Counted from the first letter of the stretch, positions 1-8,513 are shown. The stretch is DNA of 64,000 bases from Bacteroidetes bacterium SW_9_63_38 (GCA_003022435.1 PXUA01000002.1:1-64000); one strand, 5' to 3'. Notes: generated by a model from the letters alone, not told the origin. Made by a program: numbers and translations.

Positions 1-94
1 ATCGAGCTTTGGACGGACCTCGTCCGTCCATACCTCAAGCTGGAGCTTGGAGCAATAGCAAACTGCTTTCCCCAAAAGATCGTTTGAAGCTGCA
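1..94 (-). mobile_element. MITE copy 1, cut by window start
   Basis: This is the last 94 bp of a 120-bp element that is present in full at 2676-2795 and 31616-31735. It ends in the inverted terminus TTGAAGCTGCA at 84-94 and is followed by CTAG (95-98), the same 4-bp target duplication seen at the 31.6-kb copy. It contains the internal hairpin GGACGGAC-CTC-GTCCGTCC. No coding capacity is visible. Confidence 0.8.
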
Positions 95-136
95 CTAGGG
101 CGGGAAATAGTGTACTTGCTTTCTCACGGATCGGTA
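95..136 (-). repeat. Right end of a TACCGATCCGTGAG-type inverted-end element
   Basis: These bases are the near-exact reverse complement of the left end of the element at 31574-31885, including the terminus CTCACGGATCGGTA. The MITE at 1-94 sits inside it at the same CTAG site as in the 31.6-kb copy, so the two composites are related by descent or transposed together. The left part lies outside the window. Confidence 0.75.
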
Positions 137-299
137 TGCACGGAGCGCAGATGCTTTTCCACTCCACCCGCGCAAGCAAAAGGATGTTCGTCGAGAGAGC
201 ATGGAGACCTGAACAAGAATCTGTGGATTGCCGTTTCATTTTGTAATCGATCCCGTGTTTGCGCCCGCCATCCGTCCCCATTCGTCGGGACTCCCTACA

Positions 300-611
300 G
301 TCGTCCGGTGTCAATCCGGTGAGGGTTGGCGCGATGCAACCGTTTTCACCCCAAAACCGTCTCCCCAACGGCATGCATTGGGGCACGTGTTCTCCACGCC
401 TCAAGTAACCGTCCGGGGAATGGCGAGGCTCGAACCGGCGGCGTACCGCACGGAACGAGAGGCTTCCTCGCGAATTGTGCGCGGATAGACGAGTAGTGTC
501 TCCCGCCGATGGGCACCTTGCCCCCCGGCCCCGTAGGAGACGTGGTCCGACGCCCGGATCAAAACTGCCGCGTCTCCGACCGCAGCCGGTTTTCGGGGCC
601 GCTTTTTTTAC
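300..611 (+). other. Structured non-coding leader ahead of sucB, ending in a terminator-like hairpin
   Basis: No convincing gene lies between 137 and 735. The stretch has several GC hairpins: CCGCAC 446-451 with GTGCGCGG 477-484, enclosing GAGG-CTT-CCTC at 459-469, and GTCTCC 498-503 with GGAGAC 536-541. GGAGACG 536-542 could instead pair with CGTCTCC 571-577, which makes two mutually exclusive folds. A short imperfect GC stem (about 583-602) followed by a run of seven T (603-609) then looks like a weak terminator. It could be an attenuator or a small RNA. I do not recognise tmRNA, RNase P, SRP or a known riboswitch in it. Confidence 0.3.
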
Positions 612-735
612 CGGATCCGGTTCCGTACGTTAAAGGAGCCGGAGGGGACGGTCCCTGACATCCAGGCTGGGCCCGCGCGCAACGCCTCTCGTATTCGATG
701 CACATTCCACCGACGCTGAACGAGCGGACTGACTT

Positions 736-2622
736 ATGGCGCAGGTTGACGTTGAGATGCCCAAGATGGGCGAGAGCATTACCGAAGGCACCGTGATCGA
801 GTGGCACAAGCAGCCCGGCGACCGGGTGGAGCAGGACGAGATCCTGCTGGAGATCGGCACCGACAAGGTGGACACGGAGGTCCCGTCGCCGACTGCGGGG
901 GTGCTCACCGAACACTTGGTCGAGATGGGCGACACGGTAGAGGTGGGCACCGTCATTGCCCGCGTCGAGACGGAGGCCGACGAGGCCGTCGTCAGTGACG
1001 CCGCGGACGCGCCCCCCGCGGCGGAGACCGACGCGGCGGAGACCGACGCGGCGGAGACCGACGCGGCCGCTGACGCCCCGTCCGAGCCCCCTTCCGGTGA
1101 CGACGCGGCGCCCGCAGACGCGGAGGCCGATGCCGGCGACGAGCCGGGCGCGGACACGCCCAGCGAGGGCGTCGAGGTGGTGATGCCCAAGATGGGCGAA
1201 AGCATTACCGAAGGCACGGTCATCGCCTGGCACAAGGACATCGGCGACGAGGTGCACGTCGACGAAACCATCCTCGAAATCGGCACCGACAAGGTGGACA
1301 CGGAAGTGCCGTCGCCCGCCGCGGGGGTGCTCGCGGAAAAGCGGGTGGAAGAAGGCGAAACTGTCGAAGTAGGCACGGTGATCGCCCTCCTGACGGCCGA
1401 CGCCGCGGCGGAGGCGGGCGAGGTGCCGTCCCCCGAGCCGTCCGGTGAAGAGTCCGCCGGCGAGGACGCCGATCTGCCGTCGTCCGCACCGTCCGGTGAC
1501 GGGGCTGTGTCAGAATCCCGTGATGACACTGTGTCCGAACCCGGCGAGGACACGGGTTCGGAGCCCAGCGGGACGGATGCCCCGGCCGAGCCCATCAAGC
1601 GGCGCGGCTCGGACGGCCGGTTCTACTCTCCTCTTGTGCGGTCGATTGCGAAGGAGGAGGGCCTGAGCATGAGCGAACTTGAATCGATCGACGGCTCCGG
1701 CCGCGAGGGTCGCGTGACGAAAGAAGATGTCCTCGCCTATCTTGAGGACCGCGAGGAGGCCCCGAGCGAGGCCCCCCGCACCACGCCCGACGCTCCGCCG
1801 CAGCCGCCGCCCTCCAGCCTGCCGGCCGCCCAGACCGCCCGCGCCAACTACTCGGTCCGGGAGGGCCCCAGCGAGGACGAGCTGAAGCAACAGTACGGCG
1901 ATCGCATCGAGGTCCACCCGATGGACCGCATGCGCAAGATTACGGCCGAGCACATGGTGCGCTCGAAGGCCACCGCGGCCCATGTCACCTCCTTCGCCGA
2001 AGCCGACGTGACCGGCCTCGTCCGCTTCCGCGAAAAGAACAAGGAAGAATTTATGGAGCGGGAGGGCGTGAAGCTCACGTACACGCCCTTCTTCGTGAAG
2101 GCCACCGTCGAGGCCCTGCGCGAGCACCCGCTGCTCAATGCCAGCGTCGAGGGCGACAAGGTGGTCATCAAAAAGGACTACCACGTCGGCGTGGCCGTCG
2201 CCATCGGCAACAAGGGCCTGCTGGCCCCCGTGGTCCGCGACGCGGGCGACTACAGCGTCACCGGTCTCGCCCGCAAAGCCGCCAACATGGCCGAGCGTGC
2301 CCGCAACAAAGAGCTGCAACCCGATGAACTGCAGGGCGGCACCTTCACCGTGACCAACATCGGCGCCCTGGGCTCGCTCATGGGCACGCCCATCATCAAC
2401 CAGCCGCAGGTGGGCATCCTGGCCACCGGCGCCATCAAGAAGCGACCCGTCGTCGTCGAGGACGACGACCGGGGCGACGCCATCTCGGTGCGCCACATGA
2501 TGTATCTCTCCCTCAGCTACGACCACAGAATCATCGACGGCGCCATGGGCTCCAGCTTCCTGCGGCGGGTGGTCAAGGAGTTGGAATCCTTCTCCGAGGA
2601 CGATCCTCTCTATAAAACCTGA
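736..2622 (+). CDS. sucB: Dihydrolipoyl acyltransferase, E2 of a 2-oxoacid dehydrogenase complex
   Basis: E2 core enzyme that carries the acyl group on a lipoyl arm and transfers it to CoA; the cytosolic complex is most likely 2-oxoglutarate dehydrogenase, with a branched-chain complex as the alternative. Of 628 aa, residues 3-76 and about 150-222 are two lipoyl domains, each with the lipoylation motif GTDKVDTEVPSP. They are joined by Ala/Asp/Glu-rich linkers containing a short repeated AETDA stretch. A peripheral-subunit-binding domain lies at about 295-338 (RFYSPLVRSIAKEEG). The C-terminal catalytic domain has the active-site His motif SYDHRIIDGAMG. The start is ATG with no Shine-Dalgarno. 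The linkers are very acidic, fitting a halophile. E1 and E3 genes are not in the window. The product is certain as an E2; the substrate is inferred. Confidence 0.9.
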   Translation: MAQVDVEMPKMGESITEGTVIEWHKQPGDRVEQDEILLEIGTDKVDTEVPSPTAGVLTEHLVEMGDTVEVGTVIARVETEADEAVVSDAADAPPAAETDAAETDAAETDAAADAPSEPPSGDDAAPADAEADAGDEPGADTPSEGVEVVMPKMGESITEGTVIAWHKDIGDEVHVDETILEIGTDKVDTEVPSPAAGVLAEKRVEEGETVEVGTVIALLTADAAAEAGEVPSPEPSGEESAGEDADLPSSAPSGDGAVSESRDDTVSEPGEDTGSEPSGTDAPAEPIKRRGSDGRFYSPLVRSIAKEEGLSMSELESIDGSGREGRVTKEDVLAYLEDREEAPSEAPRTTPDAPPQPPPSSLPAAQTARANYSVREGPSEDELKQQYGDRIEVHPMDRMRKITAEHMVRSKATAAHVTSFAEADVTGLVRFREKNKEEFMEREGVKLTYTPFFVKATVEALREHPLLNASVEGDKVVIKKDYHVGVAVAIGNKGLLAPVVRDAGDYSVTGLARKAANMAERARNKELQPDELQGGTFTVTNIGALGSLMGTPIINQPQVGILATGAIKKRPVVVEDDDRGDAISVRHMMYLSLSYDHRIIDGAMGSSFLRRVVKELESFSEDDPLYKT

Positions 2623-2650
2623 CCGGTTCCGTTCCGTCCCGGGGCCCACT

Positions 2651-2877
2651 TACTGATACGTAAATGGGTTCTTAATGCAGCTTCAACTGGTCCGTTGTGC
2701 AATCGAGCTTTGGACGGACCTCGTCCGTCCATACCTCAAGCTGGAGCTTGGAGCAATAGCAAACTGCTTTCCCCAAAAGATCGTTTGAAGCTGCATTCAA
2801 AACGACTTCTGCTGATAACACAACACGGTCCTCCTTGAACGGAGGGTGTTGTTCACCTACCCGTGCACGGATCAGTA
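2651..2877 (+). repeat. TACTGATACGTGAA-type inverted-end element interrupted by a MITE
   Basis: The outer sequence starts TACTGATACGTAAATGGG and ends CCGTGCACGGATCAGTA. Both ends match the uninterrupted 104-bp element at 44469-44572. The 120-bp MITE (2676-2795) sits after TTAA, a site still intact in the 44.5-kb copy. The element lies between the sucB stop codon and its terminator, so it is probably transcribed with sucB. Confidence 0.8.
2676..2795 (+). mobile_element. 120-bp MITE, copy 2
   Basis: Ends are TGCAGCTTCAA and TTGAAGCTGCA, an 11-bp perfect inverted repeat. The flanks TTAA (2672-2675) and TTCA (2796-2799) look like a slightly decayed 4-bp target duplication. The element has an internal hairpin GGACGGAC-CTC-GTCCGTCC and no open frame of note. 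It is nearly identical to copies at 1-94 and 31616-31735. It must be moved by a transposase encoded elsewhere; the family is not identified. Confidence 0.85.
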
Positions 2878-2880
2878 GAA

Positions 2881-2912
2881 GGGCCGACACCCCTCTCCGT
2901 GTCGGCCCTTTT
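2881..2912 (+). terminator. Rho-independent terminator of sucB
   Basis: A perfect 10-bp stem, GGGCCGACAC with GTGTCGGCCC, encloses an 8-nt loop and is followed by TTTT. It lies 259 bp after the sucB stop because the composite repeat was inserted between gene and terminator. Confidence 0.85.
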
Positions 2913-3058
2913 CCGTCTTGTAGGGGGCGTATGGAATGCCGCTCTTTGCCCCTCTCCCCGCCCCCCCTCAAACAGCCGCCCGGATCTTCGCCCCCGGGCA
3001 GCGGTTGTCGTGACGAGTCCTCGGGTCACCATCCGTCCGGAACCGCCCCCTTGTCCCT

Positions 3059-4006
3059 ATGTCCGACGACGCCTCCCCCCCGCCCGAGCCGCTGACCCTC
3101 TCGCTCCGGGAGCTGCGCGACCACCTGCAGGCCTTCCAGGACGACTACCTGGCCGATAAGAGCGACGAAACGGTGGGCACCTACCGCCGCTCGCTCAACA
3201 GCTTCGAGAAGTGGTTCGTGAGCACAAACGACTTTGCGTTTACGGAGGACGACGTGCACCGGTACAAGACGTACCTCATGGAGGAGCGCGACCTGAGCCA
3301 GGTCTCGGTGTCGACCTACCTGACGGCCCTGCGGCGCTTCTGCCAGTACCTCACCGACATCGGCAAGCTCGACGAGAACCCCGCCACCGCCGTCAAGGGC
3401 AACCGGCGCCCGGACACCCACTCCCGCTCGGTCCTCACCGAACAGGACATCGAGAAGCTGGAGGAGGTTCTGGGCACGGCCACCCAGATCGACAAGCGCG
3501 ACACCGCCATCGTGTCGCTGATGCTGTACGCCGGGCTCAGCGAGATCGAGATTGTGCGCGCCGACGTGGAGGACCTGGAGCACACGCTCATGGGCCCGGT
3601 GCTGCGCGTGCAGAGCAAGGGCCGCACCGTGAAGGACCAGGAGGCCCCGCTCGACGAGCCGGTCGTGGAGGCCGTCGACGCCTACCTCGACACGCGCGAC
3701 GACGTGCACCCCGAGGATCCCCTCTTCGTCTCCCACGGCCACCGCTCGGACGGCGAGCGCCTCAAAACGCGCTCCGTCCGCAGCCGCATCAACGGCTACC
3801 TCAAGGAGGCGGGCATCAAGCGCAAGGGCGTGACGCCCCACAGCCTCACCCACACCGCGGCCCTCATCTGGCTCAACGACGGCATGCCGATCGACGAGGT
3901 GAAGCAGCGCATGCGCCACGGCACGCTCGACACCACAATGATCTACTACAAGAAGCAGGGCCTCCTGAAACGAGACCCGGAGGAAATCGAAGAATTAATG
4001 TCATAG
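3059..4006 (+). CDS. Tyrosine-recombinase-like protein lacking both catalytic arginines
   Basis: The fold is that of the XerC/XerD phage-integrase family: an N-terminal SAM-like DNA-binding domain (about 18-110) and a C-terminal catalytic-type domain (about 122-305); 315 aa is a normal length. The catalytic set is broken. The first arginine, normally in GLR..E, is Ser161 (AGLSEIEIV). The second, normally in HxLRH, is Thr264 (HSLTH). Lys187, His261, His287 and the tyrosine region MIYYK (Y296/Y297) remain. Strand cleavage normally needs both arginines, so the protein is probably a non-catalytic DNA-binding paralogue, though it is otherwise intact and uninterrupted. No integrated element or attachment repeats are seen beside it. 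It starts at ATG without a clear ribosome site. Confidence 0.85.
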   Translation: MSDDASPPPEPLTLSLRELRDHLQAFQDDYLADKSDETVGTYRRSLNSFEKWFVSTNDFAFTEDDVHRYKTYLMEERDLSQVSVSTYLTALRRFCQYLTDIGKLDENPATAVKGNRRPDTHSRSVLTEQDIEKLEEVLGTATQIDKRDTAIVSLMLYAGLSEIEIVRADVEDLEHTLMGPVLRVQSKGRTVKDQEAPLDEPVVEAVDAYLDTRDDVHPEDPLFVSHGHRSDGERLKTRSVRSRINGYLKEAGIKRKGVTPHSLTHTAALIWLNDGMPIDEVKQRMRHGTLDTTMIYYKKQGLLKRDPEEIEELMS

Positions 4007-4069
4007 GTACCTCCCTGCGCAGATCGTCGTACGAGTAGCAGCCAGAAATGACGCTAAGAGAACAAGGAA

Positions 4070-4903
4070 TCAAGCAAACACCTCCGCGGGGACGCCATTT
4101 GGCATTTCGTCCCACGTCCGTCCCTTCAAGTCACGCCCATTCTCTTTCTTGTTGACCCCTCCCCATTGCTTGAAGAAGAACGGGACGTTCGCCTCCTCAC
4201 ACTGGTCTTTGATGTCAACGACCCACTCCTCCTTCATCGCGCGGGCCCCCGTCCTGGACTCGCCCCCAACAATTACCCAGTCGATTCCGCTCAGCGTTAG
4301 ATTCGGCAGAGGCCCCAAAAGCGGTTCAAGCGACAGAAATCGAACCGCCGCCGGGATGCCTCTCAGATCGTCAATTCGGTGGGGGACCTCCTGCGCTTCC
4401 ACACTCGTTCCGAGCCAGACATTCTCGGGAGGAAAGCCAAAATCAGCATTTTCCCCGGCAACCTCTTTGAGAGCAGCCGGCCATCGACGTTCGGACAGTT
4501 CGCTTCCTGCCTCCATGTATTCCCGCATCCGCTCGGGGCGCTTCGTCAAGATCTGAAAGACGTGGCGCGTTGCAGCGGCCATGACCGCGAAGACCTTGTC
4601 GATAAATGAGGTAGAAACCGACGGATGAAAAAGATCACTCATGGAGTCAACGAACACGAGACGGGGCTTCCGCCAGTGGAGCGGCTGGGGTAGGCGACCG
4701 TCGTGCTGATGAACGACGCCGGTCCAATCGGTGTCTCCCTCCGCCCGGCGCGTCGTTCCATCGTATCCCGTCCCCATTCCATCGAACCGACGCGCCAATC
4801 GCATTGCGTAGCAGTTATCACAGCCGTCAGACACCCGACTGCACCCCGTCGTCGGGTTCCAGGTGGCGTCTGTCCATTCAATGCCTGAACTGTCGTTGGC
4901 CAT
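4070..4903 (-). CDS. DUF5131 (phage Gp37/Gp68-like) family protein
   Basis: This 277-aa protein matches the Gp37/Gp68 family: the N-terminus IEWTDATWNPTTGC, followed by VSDGCDNCYA, gives the three-cysteine pattern C21, C28 and C31. Other family features are LVFVDSMSDLFHP, FQILTKRPERM, VWLGTSVE and FLSLEPLLGP. The cysteine cluster suggests metal or Fe-S binding, but the biochemical role is unknown. Relatives often sit beside a three-Cys-motif partner protein (TcmP); none is present here, and the upstream neighbour is a decayed type IIG restriction gene. The region 3.0-6.0 kb may be what is left of a defence or mobile cluster; that is inference. Confidence 0.8.
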   Translation of the reverse strand: MANDSSGIEWTDATWNPTTGCSRVSDGCDNCYAMRLARRFDGMGTGYDGTTRRAEGDTDWTGVVHQHDGRLPQPLHWRKPRLVFVDSMSDLFHPSVSTSFIDKVFAVMAAATRHVFQILTKRPERMREYMEAGSELSERRWPAALKEVAGENADFGFPPENVWLGTSVEAQEVPHRIDDLRGIPAAVRFLSLEPLLGPLPNLTLSGIDWVIVGGESRTGARAMKEEWVVDIKDQCEEANVPFFFKQWGGVNKKENGRDLKGRTWDEMPNGVPAEVFA

Positions 4904-4958
4904 ACCAGACTAAAACATGTCTAAAACATGTACTCCTGTTGCTGAAGCGCTTCGATTT

Positions 4959-5951
4959 TCAAGGTTCCAAAATGTCGTTGGCAATATCCACAGCTGTCGG
5001 GGCTCCCTTCGGATTGCCCGCCGCAAAACAGAGAAGACACGTTGGATTGCCCTGGGAGTTGTAAAGCGGACGCGGATTCGGCGCGACCGCTGTAAATTCG
5101 TCTTCCAGACGCTCCACGTAGGCGCGGGGCGTGAAGTGGGCGCCCAGCTTGTGCCGCTCGCGGGGGTCGAGCGCCCGCTCCAGCAGCGTCCCGAAAATCG
5201 CGGGCTCCACCTCCGACCAGTCCCCCCGACAGCTGTCGGGACTTGATTGGCAACTCCAGTTGCGTCTCGGAGACGGGCAGCGCTTCGGGATCCTCGAAGA
5301 GGGTGCCGTTGAACGCGCGCACGTCCTTCATGATGGCGCTCTCGAACCCGCCCTCGTCCATCGTGGCCCACAGGCTGCGCAGGGCCTTGGGAAAGGCGTC
5401 GAGCCGCCCGCGGCACTGTTCCAGCAGCTCGGTGAAGGAGCGGAGCGGCAGCAGCTCCACGTCCTCCGCAAACACGGTAAACAGGCACCGCATGAGGAAG
5501 CCAGCCACGCGGTCGGGGTCGTGCTCTTCTTCGAGCGAGGCGACCACTTTGGCCAGGTTTTCGGCGAGGGCGCGGGTAACGCGGGTCGACCGCCTCGTGG
5601 GATCCAGCGAGAGCGAGTCGGCAAAGACGGCCCGCAGGCGGTCCCGGACCTCGGGGTCGCGCAGGTCGTCCAGGAAGATGCGGTGGCGGTGGGCGCGTCG
5701 CTGTCCTGCTTGGCCTCCAGGACGAAGCAGCCGCGCGTGCAGAGGTCAATGTACCCGTGGCTGCGGTCCGACGGGTCGGGGTAGTCCACGCGCCGTTCGA
5801 AGACGTAGGCGTTGGTGCGCGTGTCGGGGCCGGCGGGGTCGGGGGGATCGAGGTCCAGCAGGTCGCAGAACTCGGAGAAGAAGAGCTGCTGGTTGCCGTG
5901 CTCGGAGGCGCCGGACGCGGTCCAGCGCTCGATGAAGGCGTCGACGGTCAT
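4959..5951 (-). pseudogene. Type IIG restriction-modification enzyme (MmeI/YeeA-like), truncated and frameshifted
   Basis: It starts at ATG 5951 with an MmeI-type N-terminal domain (FIERW..SG.SE, then GYIDLCTRGCFVLEAKQ). The frame breaks near 5690 and resumes as HRIFLDDLRDPEVR through FLMRCLFTVFAEDVELLP. It breaks again at 5225-5243, where a CCCGACAGCTGTCGGG palindrome separates LELPIK from [20 protein letters not shown]. The entry to the methylase domain, [14 protein letters not shown], is visible. The product then runs into unrelated sequence and stops, so the SAM motifs and the specificity domain are gone. Intact relatives are about 900-1000 aa; here fewer than 330 codons remain and a segment after EAKQ also looks deleted. 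No function is expected. Confidence 0.8.
5225..5240. repeat. CCCGACAGCTGTCGGG palindrome at a frameshift
   Basis: A perfect 16-bp palindrome inside the restriction-modification pseudogene, exactly where its frame changes. Related copies occur at about 4989-5003 (half-degenerate), 18904-18921, 45406-45417 (partial), 63083-63098 and 63754-63769. Confidence 0.7.
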
Positions 5952-6211
5952 GGGCAACGGCAGAAGTGAAGAAAACAACTGGACGGGCCCCAAAGGTAAG
6001 CATTGATCCCAAGACTCCAAATGCCGGATGCCGCTCCGTGCGGACGGGGAGAATGTGGTCTCTTTGTAACGTTGCTTCCGGGCTACACGAGTGCAAGACC
6101 ACCGATGCGAGCAGTGCATTCCAACAACCGTGGACTCCCGGCAGCGGCGCACTGCCGTCCCCGTTACCGCCCACGGCGATCAGCCTTCTTTTCGACCGTC
6201 TTCTCCGCGTC

Positions 6212-8095
6212 ATGGCCTCCTCCGACCTCCCCCCCCTCGACGACACCAGTGAGCGCCAGGCGGCTCTGCGGCGCTACCACGTCCTCGATACGGCCCCGGA
6301 GAAGAAGTTTGACCGGATCACGGGCATGGCCGCGAAAGTCTGCGACGTGCCCGCGGCGCTCATTACGCTGATCGACGAGGAACGGCAGTGGTTCAAGTCG
6401 TGCTTCGGGTTCGACCAGCGGCAAACCGACCTCGACGTGTCGTTTTGCGTCTACGCCGTGGACGCGGGGAACACGCTGGTGGTGGAGGACGCCACGAACG
6501 ATCCGCGCTTCCAGGACAATCCCCTCGTCACCGGCCCGCCGCACATCCGCTTTTACGCCGGCGCTCCGCTCACCACGCCCAACGGCATCCACATCGGCAC
6601 GCTCTGCATTATCGACTACGAAACGCGCACGTTCGACGCCGCCCAGCGCGAGATTCTGGAGAACCTAGCCGACATGGTCGTCGAACAGTCCGAGCTCCGG
6701 AGCGCCGAACGACAGATCCGGCAACTGGTGGGCGAGAATCCCCAGCCGATGTACGTTGTCACGCAGACCGGCGGCCGCCTCCTCGACGCCAATTTGGCGG
6801 CGAGCGAGCTGTACGGCTACGAGCCGGCGGTGCTTTCGTCCATGACGACGGACGCCCTGCTGGCGCCCCCGTCCGTACAGCCGTCTCGGGAGACGCTGTC
6901 GATCCATGAGGACGCCGACGGGGCCCCACTCCCGGTCCGCGTGCGTACCGAGGATATTCTGTACGACGGGCATCAGGCCACACTGGTCGTGCCCCAGCCC
7001 CTCACCGACGACACCGACACGACGGTGTTCTTCCGCGCCGACCGGGACGGCACCGTGCAGTCGCTGGGCCCGGCGTGGACCGAGGTGACGGGTCGGCCGC
7101 CGGGGGAGACCGTGGGAACTCCCCTCTCGGACCTCGTGGTCGCGGCGGACCGGGCGGCCCTGGACTCGGCCCTCTCGGCCCTCCACGAGGAGCAGGCCGA
7201 CGTTCGGCACCACGTGGCGTCCTTCCGGACCGCCAACGGCCGGCGCGACCTGGCCCTCCGGGCACAACTGGTCCAGGCGGCGGAAGACGCGTCTATCGGA
7301 ATCGTGGGGACGCTCAGCCCCGTCTCGGGGGAGGTCCCGCGGTCCGACAATGCCGCAAACGAGACGGCCGACGCCCCGGCGACGCTGCCCTCTGCCCCCG
7401 ACCCACCGACGCCATCGGCGTCGGTGTCCACGGAGGATGCGTCCGGCACCGATGACGTGGACGACGACTCCGAGGCATGCAACGTCTTCTCTCCCAGCCT
7501 GCCCGACTTTCAGAACCCGGACGAGGCTGCCGCGGCCGAGACGGCCGCAAACGGGGTGGACGCGGGTGGCTCTGCCCCGGCGCAGGGGCCTGCGCCTCCC
7601 GACGACGCGGCGACCGACCCAATGCCGGAGGCCTTCAGCCTGACGGCTCACCTGCACGCGCTCGTAGACGACCACACCGACGCCCCCGCCCACGACCAGC
7701 TGTACATCCAACGCTCCCTCCCCGACAGCTCTTGTCCGGTGCGGCTCGATCCGTCGATCGTGGACAGCCTGATTGGGACCCTCCTCGACAATGCTCTCAC
7801 CCACACCGAGAAGGGCTCCGTCACCATCGGGATGACCGTCGACGACGAGGAGGAGGTGCACATTGAAGTCGTCGATACGGGCACGGGGGTCGAGGAGCGG
7901 TTCATGCAGGTCTACATGGACGCGGCAAATCCGTCTGCCTCGCCGGACAACCTGCAGCGCGTCCATCGGCTCGCCGAACGAATCGGCGGCTCCTTAAATA
8001 TGGAGGACGCGACCGCCGGCACTCGCTTTCAGCTCACCCTGCCGCGCTCGTCGGCAGGGACCCCCTCCGACGCCGCCTCGCCGGAACCCGAGTAG
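6212..8095 (+). CDS. GAF-PAS-PAS sensor protein with histidine-kinase-type ATPase domain but no clear phosphoacceptor domain
   Basis: Probable cytoplasmic signal sensor of 627 aa. An N-terminal GAF domain (about 20-155; RYHVLDTAPEKKFDR, FYAGAPLTTPNGIHIGTLC) is followed by two PAS-like segments (about 165-275 and 285-400). Then comes a long acidic, low-complexity linker and a C-terminal HATPase_c domain with N-box LLDNALTHT, G1 box DTGTGV and AGTRFQLTLP near the end. I cannot find an H-box dimerisation/phosphoacceptor helix between the second PAS and the ATPase, so it may be an ATPase-only or highly diverged kinase. No membrane segment and no adjacent response regulator are seen. ATG 6212 is chosen because homology begins right there; a longer frame from 5966 would overlap the upstream pseudogene's promoter side. 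Confidence 0.8.
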   Translation: MASSDLPPLDDTSERQAALRRYHVLDTAPEKKFDRITGMAAKVCDVPAALITLIDEERQWFKSCFGFDQRQTDLDVSFCVYAVDAGNTLVVEDATNDPRFQDNPLVTGPPHIRFYAGAPLTTPNGIHIGTLCIIDYETRTFDAAQREILENLADMVVEQSELRSAERQIRQLVGENPQPMYVVTQTGGRLLDANLAASELYGYEPAVLSSMTTDALLAPPSVQPSRETLSIHEDADGAPLPVRVRTEDILYDGHQATLVVPQPLTDDTDTTVFFRADRDGTVQSLGPAWTEVTGRPPGETVGTPLSDLVVAADRAALDSALSALHEEQADVRHHVASFRTANGRRDLALRAQLVQAAEDASIGIVGTLSPVSGEVPRSDNAANETADAPATLPSAPDPPTPSASVSTEDASGTDDVDDDSEACNVFSPSLPDFQNPDEAAAAETAANGVDAGGSAPAQGPAPPDDAATDPMPEAFSLTAHLHALVDDHTDAPAHDQLYIQRSLPDSSCPVRLDPSIVDSLIGTLLDNALTHTEKGSVTIGMTVDDEEEVHIEVVDTGTGVEERFMQVYMDAANPSASPDNLQRVHRLAERIGGSLNMEDATAGTRFQLTLPRSSAGTPSDAASPEPE

Positions 8096-8249
8096 GGGGA
8101 CGGTTTCGTTTCCAGATCGCGGACGGCACTCCCGATCCGTGGAGCCCCCCGGTCCTCCCTTCCCCGAAAGCCCGAGGACCTCAGATCGACGGGGCCGAAT
8201 GCACGCAGCAAGAACGTCCCTTCCGAGCTGCGTGTCCGACTCGCCCCCA

Positions 8250-8410
8250 AGGACCGCTGCATCTTACTCTGTGACAAGCACGGGAGAGCGGGGAAGCACA
8301 GCGTCCCGGCTTCCATGCCTCCAGACATCCGTTCATTTCGGGCAGATTGGTCGATGAACGACAAAAGCGCCTCCTGCTTTCCTGAAGCCTTTCGACATGC
8401 GATTGCTGCC
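8250..8410 (+). repeat. About 160-bp dispersed repeat, copy A
   Basis: Aligns along its length with 18455-18612 and, over its first third, with 43774-43830. Shared blocks include GGAAGCACAGCGTCC-type sequence and an exact CCGTTCATTTCGGGCA (8329-8344 and 18543-18558). Non-coding; it lies between the sensor gene and secA. Confidence 0.65.
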
Positions 8411-8513
8411 GACTCTCCTTCTCGACTTGACGGCCCGAAAGCCTCCCCTGCGTCCGCACCGTCCCTCCCCACCGCACGATCAGTATGGCCCTTTCGGGAA
8501 CCGCCCCCCCCCG

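Noticed and set aside
300-611. tmRNA, RNase P RNA, SRP RNA or 6S RNA
   Set aside because: None of the diagnostic sequences (RNase P GAGGAAAGTCC, SRP GGAAG tetraloop region, tmRNA tRNA-like ends) could be found; only unassigned hairpins.
1510-2649. 379-codon open frame opposite the E2 gene
   Set aside because: Antisense shadow of the catalytic domain; no recognisable protein.
3059-6000. Integrated prophage or integron around the recombinase-like gene
   Set aside because: No attachment repeats, tRNA target or phage structural genes; the recombinase lacks its catalytic arginines.
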